Shown: positions 15,291 to 24,516, counted from the stretch's first letter. The stretch: 24,803 bases of DNA from Candidatus Baldrarchaeum yapensis (GCA_016840465.1 JAEOSH010000028.1:1-24803); one strand, 5' to 3'. Numbers and translations are program-made. Notes: generated from the letters alone by a model not told the origin.

Positions 15291-16343
15291 ATGAAGACGG
15301 CGATAATATACGATGACATGTTCCTAAAGCATGATCCGGGCCCGGGGCACCCGGAATCTCCACAACGGTTAAAAGTTATGATGAGAGCGATTAAGAAGAG
15401 TGATTTTTTGAGAAAGAAAGTCTTAAAAATAAGAAAACCTCGACAGGCATCTCTAGAGGATCTGCTTTACGTTCATTCTCCGGCACATATAAGACGAATT
15501 GAGGAAATCAGTAGACGTGGTGGAGGATATATCACCGAGGACACCGTACTTAACGAATATACCTACGACACGGCACTCATGGCTGCTGGCGGTGCAATTG
15601 TAGCCGCTGAAGCAGTAGTTAAGAGAGAAGCACGAAATGCATTTGCCCTTATACGTCCACCTGGGCATCATTCAGCATTCAATAGAGCGTGGGGCTTTTG
15701 CTTTTTCAATAACGTAGCAATCGCAACTAGATGGTTACAGAATAAAAAATATGTCAAAAAAGTTCTAATAGTTGATATAGACGCTCATCACGGCGATGGG
15801 ACACAAGAAACTTTCTATAACGACCCAAACGTCTTATACTTCAGTATTCATCAATATGGAATATTCCCAGGCACCGGAAGTGTTAATGAGGTGGGTGTTA
15901 GGGATGGAGAGGGCTTTACTGTCAATGTACCTTTTCCGGAGTTGACATCGGACAGCGCATATGAAAAAGCCATTGATGAAATTTTGGTGCCCATTGCTGA
16001 GCAGTTTAAACCCGATATTACTATGGTATCGCTAGGCTATGATGCCCATCACATGGATCCAATAACCCTAATGGGGCTTACTGTCCAAGGATATAAGAAA
16101 TTGGTCTCTAAGGTAATTGCCCTTTCCAATAAAATATGTAATGGTAAGCTTACGGTGGTTCTTGAGGGAGGATATAATTTAGAGATTCTCCCCAAAGTTT
16201 TTCTGGCAACAATATCGGCAATGACGGGCGAAGAAGTAGTACTAGAGGAAGATAAATTCGGGGTAAGTGATGCGGAGCAAAAGATGGCATTTCAGATCAT
16301 TGATCGTGTGAAGGAGGTAATGTCCCGTTACTGGAGTCTATAA
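15291..16343 (+). CDS. Histone deacetylase family (AcuC/HDLP-type) amidohydrolase
   Basis: The 350-residue zinc amidohydrolase removes acyl groups from lysine or polyamines. The full active site is visible: RPPGHHSA with His126 and His127, GFCFFNN, the zinc ligands in VDIDAHHGDGTQ (Asp164, His166; Asp162 nearby) and GYDAHHMDP (Asp251), and LEGGYN with catalytic-type Tyr295. An N-terminal HPESPQRLK is also typical. ATG 15291 is chosen because MKTAIIYDD is the usual N-terminus; an upstream GTG at 15246 lacks support. A TATA-like ATATAAAT at 15164-15171 may serve it. The next gene is elp3, whose relatives carry an acetyltransferase-type domain, but the two are not evidently in one operon (98 bp gap). 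The substrate in archaea (Alba, polyamine or other) is unknown. Confidence 0.93.
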   Translation: MKTAIIYDDMFLKHDPGPGHPESPQRLKVMMRAIKKSDFLRKKVLKIRKPRQASLEDLLYVHSPAHIRRIEEISRRGGGYITEDTVLNEYTYDTALMAAGGAIVAAEAVVKREARNAFALIRPPGHHSAFNRAWGFCFFNNVAIATRWLQNKKYVKKVLIVDIDAHHGDGTQETFYNDPNVLYFSIHQYGIFPGTGSVNEVGVRDGEGFTVNVPFPELTSDSAYEKAIDEILVPIAEQFKPDITMVSLGYDAHHMDPITLMGLTVQGYKKLVSKVIALSNKICNGKLTVVLEGGYNLEILPKVFLATISAMTGEEVVLEEDKFGVSDAEQKMAFQIIDRVKEVMSRYWSL

Positions 16344-16441
16344 CCGAAGGAATTAAGTATTACGCGAGATCTAGATAGAACGACCATTAGAGAAGACGTC
16401 TGATAAACTGATATGTGCCTGATGGTAAGGTGGCCCGATGA

Positions 16442-18067
16442 ATGTTAACGCTAAGGCAAGAATCTCTGACGGCGGAAGCCTGCAGAGAAATACTAAAGGA
16501 ATTGTTAGAGAAGGGAATATTTGATGAACAAGGAATAAATAGGCTAAAGAGGAGAATATGCAAAAAATACGGCTTGAAAAAAGTTCCCACGAATGCTGAC
16601 CTCCTGTCTTACGCATCCCCACAAGAGAGAGATAAGTTGCTGAGAATACTGAGATTAAAGCCCGTAAGGACCATCTCCGGGATTGCGGTAGTTGCAGTAA
16701 TGGCCAAACCTTTCCCATGCCCCCATGGAAAGTGTATTTATTGTCCAGGAGGTCCAAACTCCGTTTTTGGAGATGTTCCGCAGAGTTATACTGGAAGAGA
16801 GCCAGCTACTATGAGGGCTCTGAACAACAACTTTGACCCCTATCTTCAGGTGAAAAGCCGCATCGAGCAACTCATGAGAATAGGACATACTGTCGATAAG
16901 GTAGAATTGATAATCATGGGTGGAACATTCCCCGCCACGCCGCTTGAGTATCAGGAGCATTTTGTCAAGAGATGCTTGGACGCAATAACTGGTGTTGATT
17001 CTAGGGATCTGGAAGAAGCGAAAAAGTTCGCTGAAGCATCAAAAATTAGAGTCACTGGTATAACTGTTGAAACAAGACCGGATTATTGCAAGGAGAAACA
17101 TATAGATGAAATGCTCAGAATGGGAGTAACAAGAGTAGAAGTGGGTGTACAGACAATATATGATGAGATTTACCAGATGATTCGTCGGGGACATACGGTT
17201 AAAGACGTCATTGAGGCCACACGTCAGCTGAAGGATTCTGGGCTAAAGGTCACTTATCATCTCATGCCTGGACTTCCAGGCTCTGACGTTGATAGAGATT
17301 TTGAGATGTTCAAGGAAGTTTTTTCAAATCCAGATTTTAAGCCAGATGAGTTGAAGATATACCCCACCCTCGTGATAAGAGGTACTGAACTATATGAAAT
17401 GTGGAGAGAAGGAAAATACTCTCCGCTGGATGAAGAAACTCTCATAGATTTGCTTGTTAGGATTAAGAGAGAAGTAATTCCGAGATATGTTAGAATAAAG
17501 AGGATAATGAGGGATATACCGGCGAACGTGATATCTGCTGGTCCCAAGAAAGGTAATTTACGTGAGCTCGTATTAAGACGATTATTGCGGATGGGTCTGC
17601 GTTGTCGGTGCATACGTTGCAGAGAGGTGGGCCATGTTAAAGCAAAATTCGGTTTAGTTCCATCGTGGGACAATATAAGATTGATCACACTCGAATATGA
17701 AGCATCTGAAGGCACCGAGGTCTTCATTTCGTACGAAGACGTTACAAAGGACATATTAATAGGATTTCTAAGGCTTAGAATTCCCTCGGAGCATGCGCAC
17801 AGACCCGAAATTAAGGGAAAAAGGGCAGCATTAGTAAGGGAACTCCATGTATACGGCCCATCTGTTGCACTTCATAAGGAGCCGAGTGAAGATGAATGGC
17901 AGCACAGGGGCTTTGGTAGAAACTTACTTAAGGAGGCGGAGAGGATAGCCTTAGAGGAATTCGATGTGAAGAAGATTCTCGTAACTAGCGGGATAGGGGT
18001 TCGCGAATATTACTATACATTGGGTTATAAGCCAGATGGGCCCTATGTATCTAAGACCCTGAGGTGA
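16442..18067 (+). CDS. elp3: Elp3-type tRNA uridine-34 carboxymethyl-modification enzyme
   Basis: Archaeal Elp3 alone makes the 5-carboxymethyl group on wobble uridine of tRNAs, using radical SAM chemistry and acetyl-CoA. The 541-residue protein has the radical-SAM cluster motif CPHGKCIYC (Cys93, Cys98, Cys101) followed by PGGPNSVFGDVPQSYTGREP, the core VELIIMGGTFPATP and VETRPDYC, and the zinc region RCRCIRCREVG. The C-terminal GNAT-type domain has QHRGFGRNLL (acetyl-CoA loop) and a Tyr-rich end (REYYYTLGYK). All expected domains are complete. ATG 16442 follows GGTGG. Its last codons overlap the first possible codon of gatD, so the two genes are translationally coupled, joining tRNA modification with tRNA charging. 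Confidence 0.97.
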   Translation: MLTLRQESLTAEACREILKELLEKGIFDEQGINRLKRRICKKYGLKKVPTNADLLSYASPQERDKLLRILRLKPVRTISGIAVVAVMAKPFPCPHGKCIYCPGGPNSVFGDVPQSYTGREPATMRALNNNFDPYLQVKSRIEQLMRIGHTVDKVELIIMGGTFPATPLEYQEHFVKRCLDAITGVDSRDLEEAKKFAEASKIRVTGITVETRPDYCKEKHIDEMLRMGVTRVEVGVQTIYDEIYQMIRRGHTVKDVIEATRQLKDSGLKVTYHLMPGLPGSDVDRDFEMFKEVFSNPDFKPDELKIYPTLVIRGTELYEMWREGKYSPLDEETLIDLLVRIKREVIPRYVRIKRIMRDIPANVISAGPKKGNLRELVLRRLLRMGLRCRCIRCREVGHVKAKFGLVPSWDNIRLITLEYEASEGTEVFISYEDVTKDILIGFLRLRIPSEHAHRPEIKGKRAALVRELHVYGPSVALHKEPSEDEWQHRGFGRNLLKEAERIALEEFDVKKILVTSGIGVREYYYTLGYKPDGPYVSKTLR

Positions 18068-18072
18068 AAGGT

Positions 18073-19458
18073 ATGCCCGAGGAGGATCCACTTAAGGGCT
18101 ATCGCGGGAAGGCACGTCAAATTCTGGAGAAATTTGGTGTGAAAGTTTGGAGTGTTGTTGAAATAACGACGAAAAAAGCCGTCTTGCGTGGTATAATTCT
18201 ACCAAGGTATGAATATGCGGACGATAAGCACATCACGCTAAAGCTTCCGACCGGATACAATATAGGAATAGATGTTGCGGAAATTCTGAATATTAAAGAG
18301 ATCGGATACGAGCCGGGAGAGTACAAGCTTCCAAAACCGGAAGTCTTACCCGATAAATCAAAACCGAGAATTCCATTCCTCGGATGTGGGGGAACGATTG
18401 CATGTAGACTTGATTACAGAAGTGGAGCGGTCATTCCGGCGTTGACCCCTGAAGAGCTGTACAGTATGGTGAGTGAACTCGTTGAAATAGCGTATGTCGA
18501 ACCTCGTCTCCTCTTCTCACTATTAAGTGAAAACATGAGACCCGAATATTGGGTAAAAATAGCAGAGGAGGTTGCTAAAGAAATAAATGAGCGAGGAGCG
18601 CACGGCGTAGTACTTGCTCATGGGACTGATACCATGAGTTTCACGTCTGCTGCCTTATCCTTTATGTTAAGAAATTTGCCCGTTCCGGTCGTGATGGTCG
18701 GATCTCAGAGAAGCAGTGATAGGCCGTCAAGTGATGCAGCGATAAACTTAATAAATGCCGTCACCGTTGCCGCAAAGAGCGACATAGCGGAAGTTACGGT
18801 GTGTATGCACGGAACAAGCAGCGACAATTACTCGTTAATACATAGAGGGACGAGAGTTAGAAAGATGCACTCGTCACGCAGAGACGCCTTCCGAACAATA
18901 GGTGACATTCCGCTGGGTATGGTAAGTAATGGGAAAATCATAATGTTCACGAATAAGTATAGGAGGAGAACTGACGGCGAAGTTGTGGCTGATGTGAAGT
19001 ATGAGCCTAAGGTCTCATTGCTGTACTCGTATCCCGGTTTTGATCCTGAAATAATAGACTTTCTTGTGGATAAGGGCTACAAGGGAATAGTGTTTGCAGG
19101 CACGGGTCTCGGACATGTCGGGGACTATCTCTTTGACTCAATACGACGGGCAATAGAGGAGGGGGTGTTCATCGTAATGACCACTCAGTGCCTCTGGGGA
19201 TTTGTAGGAATGAACGTTTATGAGACGGGGAGAACCCTTCTAAGAATGGGCGTTATTCCCGGTCATAACATGCTACCGGAGGTTGCATACGTAAAATTGA
19301 TGTGGGTACTGGGACACACAACAAACCCCGATGAGGTAAGGAAACTTATTCAAACAAACATTGCAGGTGAGATAACCGAAGGGGAGCCATATAACGGCTA
19401 TGTGGTTCTGCAGGGAGGAATTCCCGAGGTTGACAAACTAATAGAAAAAATGTTATAG
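18073..19458 (+). CDS. gatD: Glu-tRNA(Gln) amidotransferase subunit D
   Basis: GatD is the asparaginase-like subunit of the archaeal GatDE complex that turns Glu-tRNA(Gln) into Gln-tRNA(Gln), supplying ammonia from Asn or Gln. The 461-residue protein has an N-terminal beta-barrel-like domain (about 1-90) and the L-asparaginase fold. Catalytic residues are in place: Thr108 in CGGTIA, Thr185 and Asp186 in HGTDTM, and Lys264 in RKMHSSRRDAFR. The usual STGGT motif reads GCGGT here, a mild change next to the nucleophile. ATG 18073 follows GAGGTGAAAGGT, which spans the elp3 stop codon; GTG 18064 overlaps that stop and is the alternative. It is coupled to elp3 upstream and overlaps convergent gatE by 6 nt. 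Confidence 0.97.
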   Translation: MPEEDPLKGYRGKARQILEKFGVKVWSVVEITTKKAVLRGIILPRYEYADDKHITLKLPTGYNIGIDVAEILNIKEIGYEPGEYKLPKPEVLPDKSKPRIPFLGCGGTIACRLDYRSGAVIPALTPEELYSMVSELVEIAYVEPRLLFSLLSENMRPEYWVKIAEEVAKEINERGAHGVVLAHGTDTMSFTSAALSFMLRNLPVPVVMVGSQRSSDRPSSDAAINLINAVTVAAKSDIAEVTVCMHGTSSDNYSLIHRGTRVRKMHSSRRDAFRTIGDIPLGMVSNGKIIMFTNKYRRRTDGEVVADVKYEPKVSLLYSYPGFDPEIIDFLVDKGYKGIVFAGTGLGHVGDYLFDSIRRAIEEGVFIVMTTQCLWGFVGMNVYETGRTLLRMGVIPGHNMLPEVAYVKLMWVLGHTTNPDEVRKLIQTNIAGEITEGEPYNGYVVLQGGIPEVDKLIEKML

Positions 19459-21399
19459 TTTTTTGAGGACTTCGTCTATTTTTCGCTTTAAGACCTCACT
19501 GACGGTTTTTCCATCTATTTTTCCTCTCACGACCCTCATAACATCTCCCATGAGAGGCTTAAAGGCCCTTTCTCTGCGCGATTTTATTAGTTCTATGTTC
19601 TTCGAAACTATCTCATCAACTATTCTCTCCAGTTCCTCCAAAGACATAGCCCTTACTCCGGCCATTCTCAAAACGTCGTCTATTGGAATATCCGGATTCT
19701 TCGCCCAATGAGTGAGTATTTCCGGTATTGCCTCCTTTGCAAATCTTCCCATTGCTAAGTATTCAAATAACTTCCTGAAGTGGCTATCAGTCAGATTCTC
19801 GACCGGAATGCCATCTCTACTCAGCGCTTTAGTTGTCTGTAATAGTGTTGTTGCAACAATCATGGAAGGTACTTTGTATTCCCTGATTACCTCCTCAAAT
19901 AAGTCCGCGAATCCCTCTTTTACTAACTCTTCGGCAAATTGTTCATCTATTTCGTATTCCTTAGCTAACCTCTTTATTCGATCCCAAGGAGGCTCCGGCA
20001 AAGATTTCCTTATCTTATCTATGCGATCTTCCGGGAGGGGAATGGGAGGCATATCAGTATCGGGGTATAACCTAGCCTGCCCGTGAAGTTCTCTTTGGAA
20101 AGATGAGGTTCCGTCTTCATGCACACCTCGGGTCTCACTGGGTACTCCTCGTATTGCTATGCGTGCCCTCTCAACTACATACCTTAGCGCCCTGATGCAC
20201 TCATCGGCATCCCCAGCAACAATGACAACGGCATCTTGTTCTCCCTTTTGTACAATTTTAAAGAGTTTCTGTAGTTCCTCATCAGATATGCCGTAATCTT
20301 TGAGGTTTTCATCCGTATGAAGAATTCCCCTTAACGTAGTATATGCTTTAACTCTATCTGCAAGCTCGGTGCCGAATCTGCGATTCGGTTGGATCTCCCA
20401 CCCAAGAATTCCTGCAAATCCTTTCAACTTCACAGCATACACTTTTCCACCCGATTTTATTACTCTCTTAATGATCTTGCTCTTCGTGTTCTTGAAGACA
20501 TCGGTTACGTCGAAGAAGTCTTCCTTCAGATCCTCCTCTTTCACCCCTCTCTTGGTCAACTCATCTCTAATCTTCAGAAGTTCCAACTGCCTTGCTATTT
20601 CCATATCTATCGCAACTGGTATCATCTCGAGTAATTGTATCCCTTTTAATTCAACTCTAGCTCCTCCCTCTATGCTCACGTTTATATCCTGCCTTATTGT
20701 ACCAAGTCCTCGTCGCGTTTTCCCTGACGCTCTTAATAGTAAACCTATTCTTCTTGCAGCCTCCACAACCTCTTCGGGTGTCCGCATATCGGGTGCCGTC
20801 ACTATTTCCACGAGCGGTATGCCCAATCTATCGAGTTTGTAGTATATCGTCTTACCCTTACTCTTTTCATCATCTTTTCGTGCGGCGTCTTCCTCCAAGT
20901 ATACATACTGTATCCCAATTTTCTTCCCATTTATTGGAACGTAGCCGTTAATTCCAATCAGCATCGTTCTTTGAAAACCACAAGGTACCGATCCGTCTAG
21001 ATAATTCTTTCTGCATACGTGGATTTCATCCACTATGTCGCAGTTCAAAAGCAAACTTATCAGAATGGCGATATCAACTGCCTCATCCGATGGCGGAAAC
21101 GGCGGGGTCTCATCAAGTTCATACGTGCATGTTGTGTCATTCCAACCTTCATAGATGATCGTCAGTCCCTTTTCGTATTCACGTAGCATTGCCTTATCAA
21201 ATTCTCCCAACTCCGACATTACAGGTCTAAAGAACCTCTTTATGTAAAAATGTGGCTCGTCGGTTCTCAACTGCGCCGGACATCTGCAGAACAATTTTGT
21301 CTTAGTATCTAACTGAGCGTGTATTTCGAGCCCCGCCTTGAACCCCAACTTTTCATAATCAAACTTTGAGGATCTTGTGGATGAAATCTTCTGCCCCAT
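19453..21399 (-). CDS. gatE: Glu-tRNA(Gln) amidotransferase subunit E
   Basis: GatE is the kinase and transfer subunit of GatDE. It phosphorylates the glutamate on tRNA(Gln) and uses ammonia from GatD. The 648-residue protein starts FKAGLEIHAQLDT (GatB/E cradle), with KLFCRCP and later VGYVP-like GINGYVPINGKKIGIQYVYLEEDAAR, LDRLGIPLVEIVTAPD and GLGTIRQDINVSI. A central insertion (about 280-420) is the AspRS-like domain that marks GatE apart from bacterial GatB, and the C-terminus has the helical YqeY-like tRNA-binding tail. ATG 21399 is preceded by GAGATGAT, a near-match to GAGGTGAT; TTG 21405 is less likely. It is convergent with gatD, so the two subunits are encoded on opposite strands with stop codons overlapping by 6 nt. 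Confidence 0.97.
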   Translation of the reverse strand: MGQKISSTRSSKFDYEKLGFKAGLEIHAQLDTKTKLFCRCPAQLRTDEPHFYIKRFFRPVMSELGEFDKAMLREYEKGLTIIYEGWNDTTCTYELDETPPFPPSDEAVDIAILISLLLNCDIVDEIHVCRKNYLDGSVPCGFQRTMLIGINGYVPINGKKIGIQYVYLEEDAARKDDEKSKGKTIYYKLDRLGIPLVEIVTAPDMRTPEEVVEAARRIGLLLRASGKTRRGLGTIRQDINVSIEGGARVELKGIQLLEMIPVAIDMEIARQLELLKIRDELTKRGVKEEDLKEDFFDVTDVFKNTKSKIIKRVIKSGGKVYAVKLKGFAGILGWEIQPNRRFGTELADRVKAYTTLRGILHTDENLKDYGISDEELQKLFKIVQKGEQDAVVIVAGDADECIRALRYVVERARIAIRGVPSETRGVHEDGTSSFQRELHGQARLYPDTDMPPIPLPEDRIDKIRKSLPEPPWDRIKRLAKEYEIDEQFAEELVKEGFADLFEEVIREYKVPSMIVATTLLQTTKALSRDGIPVENLTDSHFRKLFEYLAMGRFAKEAIPEILTHWAKNPDIPIDDVLRMAGVRAMSLEELERIVDEIVSKNIELIKSRRERAFKPLMGDVMRVVRGKIDGKTVSEVLKRKIDEVLKKL

Positions 21400-21420
21400 T
21401 TGCAATCATCTCATGCAGTT

Positions 21421-22383
21421 TTATTCGAGAAACTCGACCTCGTCAATAATACCATCACTGTCCTCATCTATTCCCCTAACAACTCTTGCACAGATACTGG
21501 GATTATAAAAATTCCCTTTTACGACTTCCCTATACCGCTTAGTTATCGCCAAAATTGCTGCCCTTGTCCCCCAGTGCCTCTTCCCTGCAAGTACCATCAT
21601 TGAGGTGCGCCCATCCGGATCAAATGGATTTCTTATCTTCATAACGACGCCGCACTCATCCTCATAGTAAACCTTTCCCGAAATTGTTGAAATGATACAT
21701 CCATCTCGCGAAAGGTCAAATCTCAGTGGTATTTTCTCGTTGATCCTATGTACTAGCGTGTTAACTCTCGGTCCTCCAATGAGTATTAGATTTCTCGTTA
21801 AGTCCTCAGTTCTAATCTCTGTATCCAATTTTATGGAGATCTTGCAAGAATCTCCGAGCAGAGATCCTAGGAAAAATGCAAGTTCGGCAGCATAGTGACC
21901 GTCCTTTGCTTGACTCCTAAATGGGCCGTGAACATCCGGACTTCCAACAACTATGATTGCACATGGTTGCTGATGTGATAAATACTCGTTAAAGAGTTTC
22001 TTTGTTGCCTCGTCAAGTGCCCTCATGGGCATTTTTATCTGTTTATCCTCCGAAAGCGCGCCTATCTTTATTACAAATGCTGATGCGACCGGTGCATAGT
22101 ACTTTGCAAGAGTGCCCTTTCTCTCCTTAACATCCACAATTTTTACCAGCCCAGCATCTTCCAATACCTTCATATGGTAGTAAATTTTCCTCTCATCGAC
22201 CCCTAATGACTTTGCAAGATCCCGTGGACACATAGGCCTCTTCCACAACTCTCTGAGAATTGTTATTCTCAGAGCATTAGAAAGAGCCGCAATGCCCTCA
22301 GCATCCGGTATTACCTTTGCTCTTGTCGAAAAGAGACTTCCATCTCTGTTTTCAACAACATAAACCTGATCCTCGGACGACAA
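21421..22383 (-). CDS. ArsR-type HTH protein with S-layer-C-like domain and EF-hand-like loop
   Basis: The 320-residue protein has a winged HTH at about 25-100 (IAALSNALRITILRELWKRP, then PRDLAKSLGVDERKIYYHMKV and AGLVKIV), as in ArsR-family regulators. Residues about 140-300 read AIIVVGSPDVHGP, LILIGGPRVNTLVHRINEK, VVMKIRNPFDPDGRTSMMVLAGKRHWGTRAAILAI. This matches by eye the S-layer C-terminal region family (an alpha/beta domain also found attached to archaeal regulators). The last 15 residues contain DEDSDGIIDEVE (306-317), which fits the 12-residue EF-hand calcium loop at every key position. No signal peptide or membrane segment is seen, so it is cytoplasmic. The start is TTG 22383 after GAGGG. 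A 9-bp inverted repeat lies just upstream. It follows gatE's start by about 20 nt and could share an mRNA with gatE. What it senses is unknown. Confidence 0.8.
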   Translation of the reverse strand: MSSEDQVYVVENRDGSLFSTRAKVIPDAEGIAALSNALRITILRELWKRPMCPRDLAKSLGVDERKIYYHMKVLEDAGLVKIVDVKERKGTLAKYYAPVASAFVIKIGALSEDKQIKMPMRALDEATKKLFNEYLSHQQPCAIIVVGSPDVHGPFRSQAKDGHYAAELAFFLGSLLGDSCKISIKLDTEIRTEDLTRNLILIGGPRVNTLVHRINEKIPLRFDLSRDGCIISTISGKVYYEDECGVVMKIRNPFDPDGRTSMMVLAGKRHWGTRAAILAITKRYREVVKGNFYNPSICARVVRGIDEDSDGIIDEVEFLE

Positions 22384-22396
22384 GGTGGACCCTCAG

Positions 22397-22432
22397 GTTG
22401 ATGATGTAAACATGTACAAGATGATCATCAAC
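22397..22432. promoter_or_regulatory. 9-bp inverted repeat upstream of the HTH/S-layer-C gene
   Basis: GTTGATGAT (22397-22405) and ATCATCAAC (22424-22432) form a perfect 9-bp inverted repeat with an 18-base loop. It lies 14 bases upstream of the TTG start on the minus strand and about where transcription should begin, given a TATA-like TTTATTTAAAAC near 22455-22466. It may be an operator for the HTH protein or an mRNA hairpin. Confidence 0.55.
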
Positions 22433-22695
22433 GTTCTAAAAACATTTGGTATGTTTTAAATAAATTGTCAGTAGTCTCCATTAAAAAAGCTCTCCATTTC
22501 AAGACATTACAGCCGAACAGAATGTTTATTTTCTAAAACTGGAAGACTCGCGTTTTTTCGATAGACTTTCTGACTATGGAATTTCTTCCGAAATCGCAAC
22601 AGTATGAGAAATTCCTATTTTCGAACATCTTTTTCGGCAATCCTTATTAAGAAATTGCGCGATCACATCTCCTTGCATTTTGCGGGGAACGAAGA
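22433..22695. other. Divergent promoter region between HTH gene and glmS
   Basis: Minus-strand TATA-like TTTATTTAAAAC (about 22455-22466) serves the HTH gene. Plus-strand CTTATTAAG at 22643-22651, about 48 nt before the glmS ATG, is the likely TATA box for glmS. No RNA gene, glmS-ribozyme-like element or reading frame is seen in between. Confidence 0.45.
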
Positions 22696-24516
22696 ATGTG
22701 CGGCATAATAGGCATAATTTCGACAAACGGAAATGTGTCACGAATGCTAAGGGAATCTCTAAAAAGATTAGAATACCGAGGGTATGATTCTGCAGGAATT
22801 GCCACAATCGCCAATGGAATAATTTTCGTCAAGAAGGATAAGGGAAAGATAGACGAGATCCATAGAATGTTGAACTTTGACAGTCTCCCAGGAAATATTG
22901 GTATCGGACATACCCGATGGGCGACTCATGGACAACCCTCCCGGGAAAACGCGCATCCACACCTCGATTGCAGTGGAATGATTGCCGTAGTGCACAACGG
23001 GATCATAGAAAATTACTTAGAACTAAGAGAGGAATTAAGTAAACTCGGGCATACTTTTAGGTCGGAAACGGATACCGAGGTCATACCGCATCTCATTGAG
23101 GAATTTTTAAAGAGTAACAAATCACTGGAGGAAGCCGTACGTCAGGCGCTTTTGAAAGTGAAAGGATCATTTGCAATCGCAGTAATATCCTCCAAAGAAC
23201 CGGATAAAATTATTTGCGCGAGAAAGGAAAGTCCTCTTTTGATAGGTATAGGAAACTCGCAAATGTTTTGCGCATCTGACATACCAGCAATTCTACCGTA
23301 CACAAGGAACATAATAGTACTCGATGATATGGAAATGGCAGTTTTAACGCCAAATAGCGTTACTATACGTCGTATAGACACCGGAGAGATAGTAAACAAA
23401 GACATTATACAAGTGAGTTGGTCACCGGAAGAGGCTGAGAAGGGAGGATTTCCCCACTTCATGTTAAAGGAAATTCATGAACAGCCACGTGCGATCAGAG
23501 ATACTCTAAGAGTTGACGAGAAGGCGTTAGAAATATTTGTACAGAAGATATTAACTGCAGACAAAATATACTTTGTTGCCGCAGGCACCTCCTATCATGC
23601 CGCGCTGGCGGCAAAGTATATGCTTGCAAAATTGGCTGGCTTGGGTAGCGATGCTATTATAGCATCTGAATTTGAAGAACAGTTTCCCGGAGACTCCTCC
23701 GGAGACTCCGTACTCATAGCGATAAGTCAATCCGGAGAGACGGCAGACACTCTCGTGGCATCAAGAATAGCAAAGAACGCGGGCGTCTGCGTTCTTGCCA
23801 TAGTTAATGTGGTGGGCAGTTCATTGACGAGATTGGCCGATCACGTGCTATATACGAGAGCCGGACCCGAAATAGGAGTAGCGGCCACAAAAACTTTCAC
23901 AACTCAGTTGACATTGCTATCTATGATCGCAGCAAAGGCGGCAAGAGAGAACGGAATGATAGATCTCGATGAATATATCAGATTGAACACCGAACTCAAT
24001 GAGATGCCACGTAAGGTACGTGATGTTATAGAGAGAATAGAAATTAAAGTGAAGCAATTGTCAAAGCATCTTGCGAACTGCAGGAATGCCTTTTACCTCG
24101 GAAGAGGAATCTCCACAGCAACAGCATTGGAAGGCGCGCTGAAAATGAAGGAAATTGCATACATCCATGCCGAAGGTTATCCGGCGGGAGAGTCGAAGCA
24201 TGGGCCAATAGCTCTTGTAGAGCCCGGATTCCCGTGCATATTCGTGGCGCCACCGGACTCAACCTATCATAGTATAATTGGAAACGTGACCGAAATGAAA
24301 GCACGAGGCGCTGAGATAATCGTACTAACATCAAAATCGTGCGATGATGTGATCAAAAATGCCAATACCGCATTAATACTCCCCGAGGTTCACCCGATAC
24401 TATCGCCAATACCATATATAGTCCCGCTTCAACTGCTCGCATACTACACGGCAGTTGAGCGTGGTTATGACCCCGATCGTCCAAGAAACCTGGCGAAAAG
24501 TGTAACAGTCCAGTAA
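22696..24516 (+). CDS. glmS: Glutamine:fructose-6-phosphate aminotransferase (isomerizing)
   Basis: GlmS makes glucosamine-6-phosphate from fructose-6-phosphate and glutamine, the entry step to amino-sugar synthesis for glycans and cell surfaces. The 606-residue protein begins MCGIIGI, so Cys2 is the N-terminal nucleophile after Met removal. The glutaminase domain (1 to about 220) shows GHTRWATHGQPS and ENAHPH. Two sugar isomerase (SIS) domains follow, with SQSGETADTL, GRGISTATALEGALKMKE and GYPAGESKHGPIAL. The end RNLAKSVTVQ is the conserved C-terminal closure with the catalytic-type Lys. Length is normal and nothing is missing. The start is fixed by the required Cys2; only a weak GGGGA precedes it. 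Confidence 0.97.
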   Translation: MCGIIGIISTNGNVSRMLRESLKRLEYRGYDSAGIATIANGIIFVKKDKGKIDEIHRMLNFDSLPGNIGIGHTRWATHGQPSRENAHPHLDCSGMIAVVHNGIIENYLELREELSKLGHTFRSETDTEVIPHLIEEFLKSNKSLEEAVRQALLKVKGSFAIAVISSKEPDKIICARKESPLLIGIGNSQMFCASDIPAILPYTRNIIVLDDMEMAVLTPNSVTIRRIDTGEIVNKDIIQVSWSPEEAEKGGFPHFMLKEIHEQPRAIRDTLRVDEKALEIFVQKILTADKIYFVAAGTSYHAALAAKYMLAKLAGLGSDAIIASEFEEQFPGDSSGDSVLIAISQSGETADTLVASRIAKNAGVCVLAIVNVVGSSLTRLADHVLYTRAGPEIGVAATKTFTTQLTLLSMIAAKAARENGMIDLDEYIRLNTELNEMPRKVRDVIERIEIKVKQLSKHLANCRNAFYLGRGISTATALEGALKMKEIAYIHAEGYPAGESKHGPIALVEPGFPCIFVAPPDSTYHSIIGNVTEMKARGAEIIVLTSKSCDDVIKNANTALILPEVHPILSPIPYIVPLQLLAYYTAVERGYDPDRPRNLAKSVTVQ

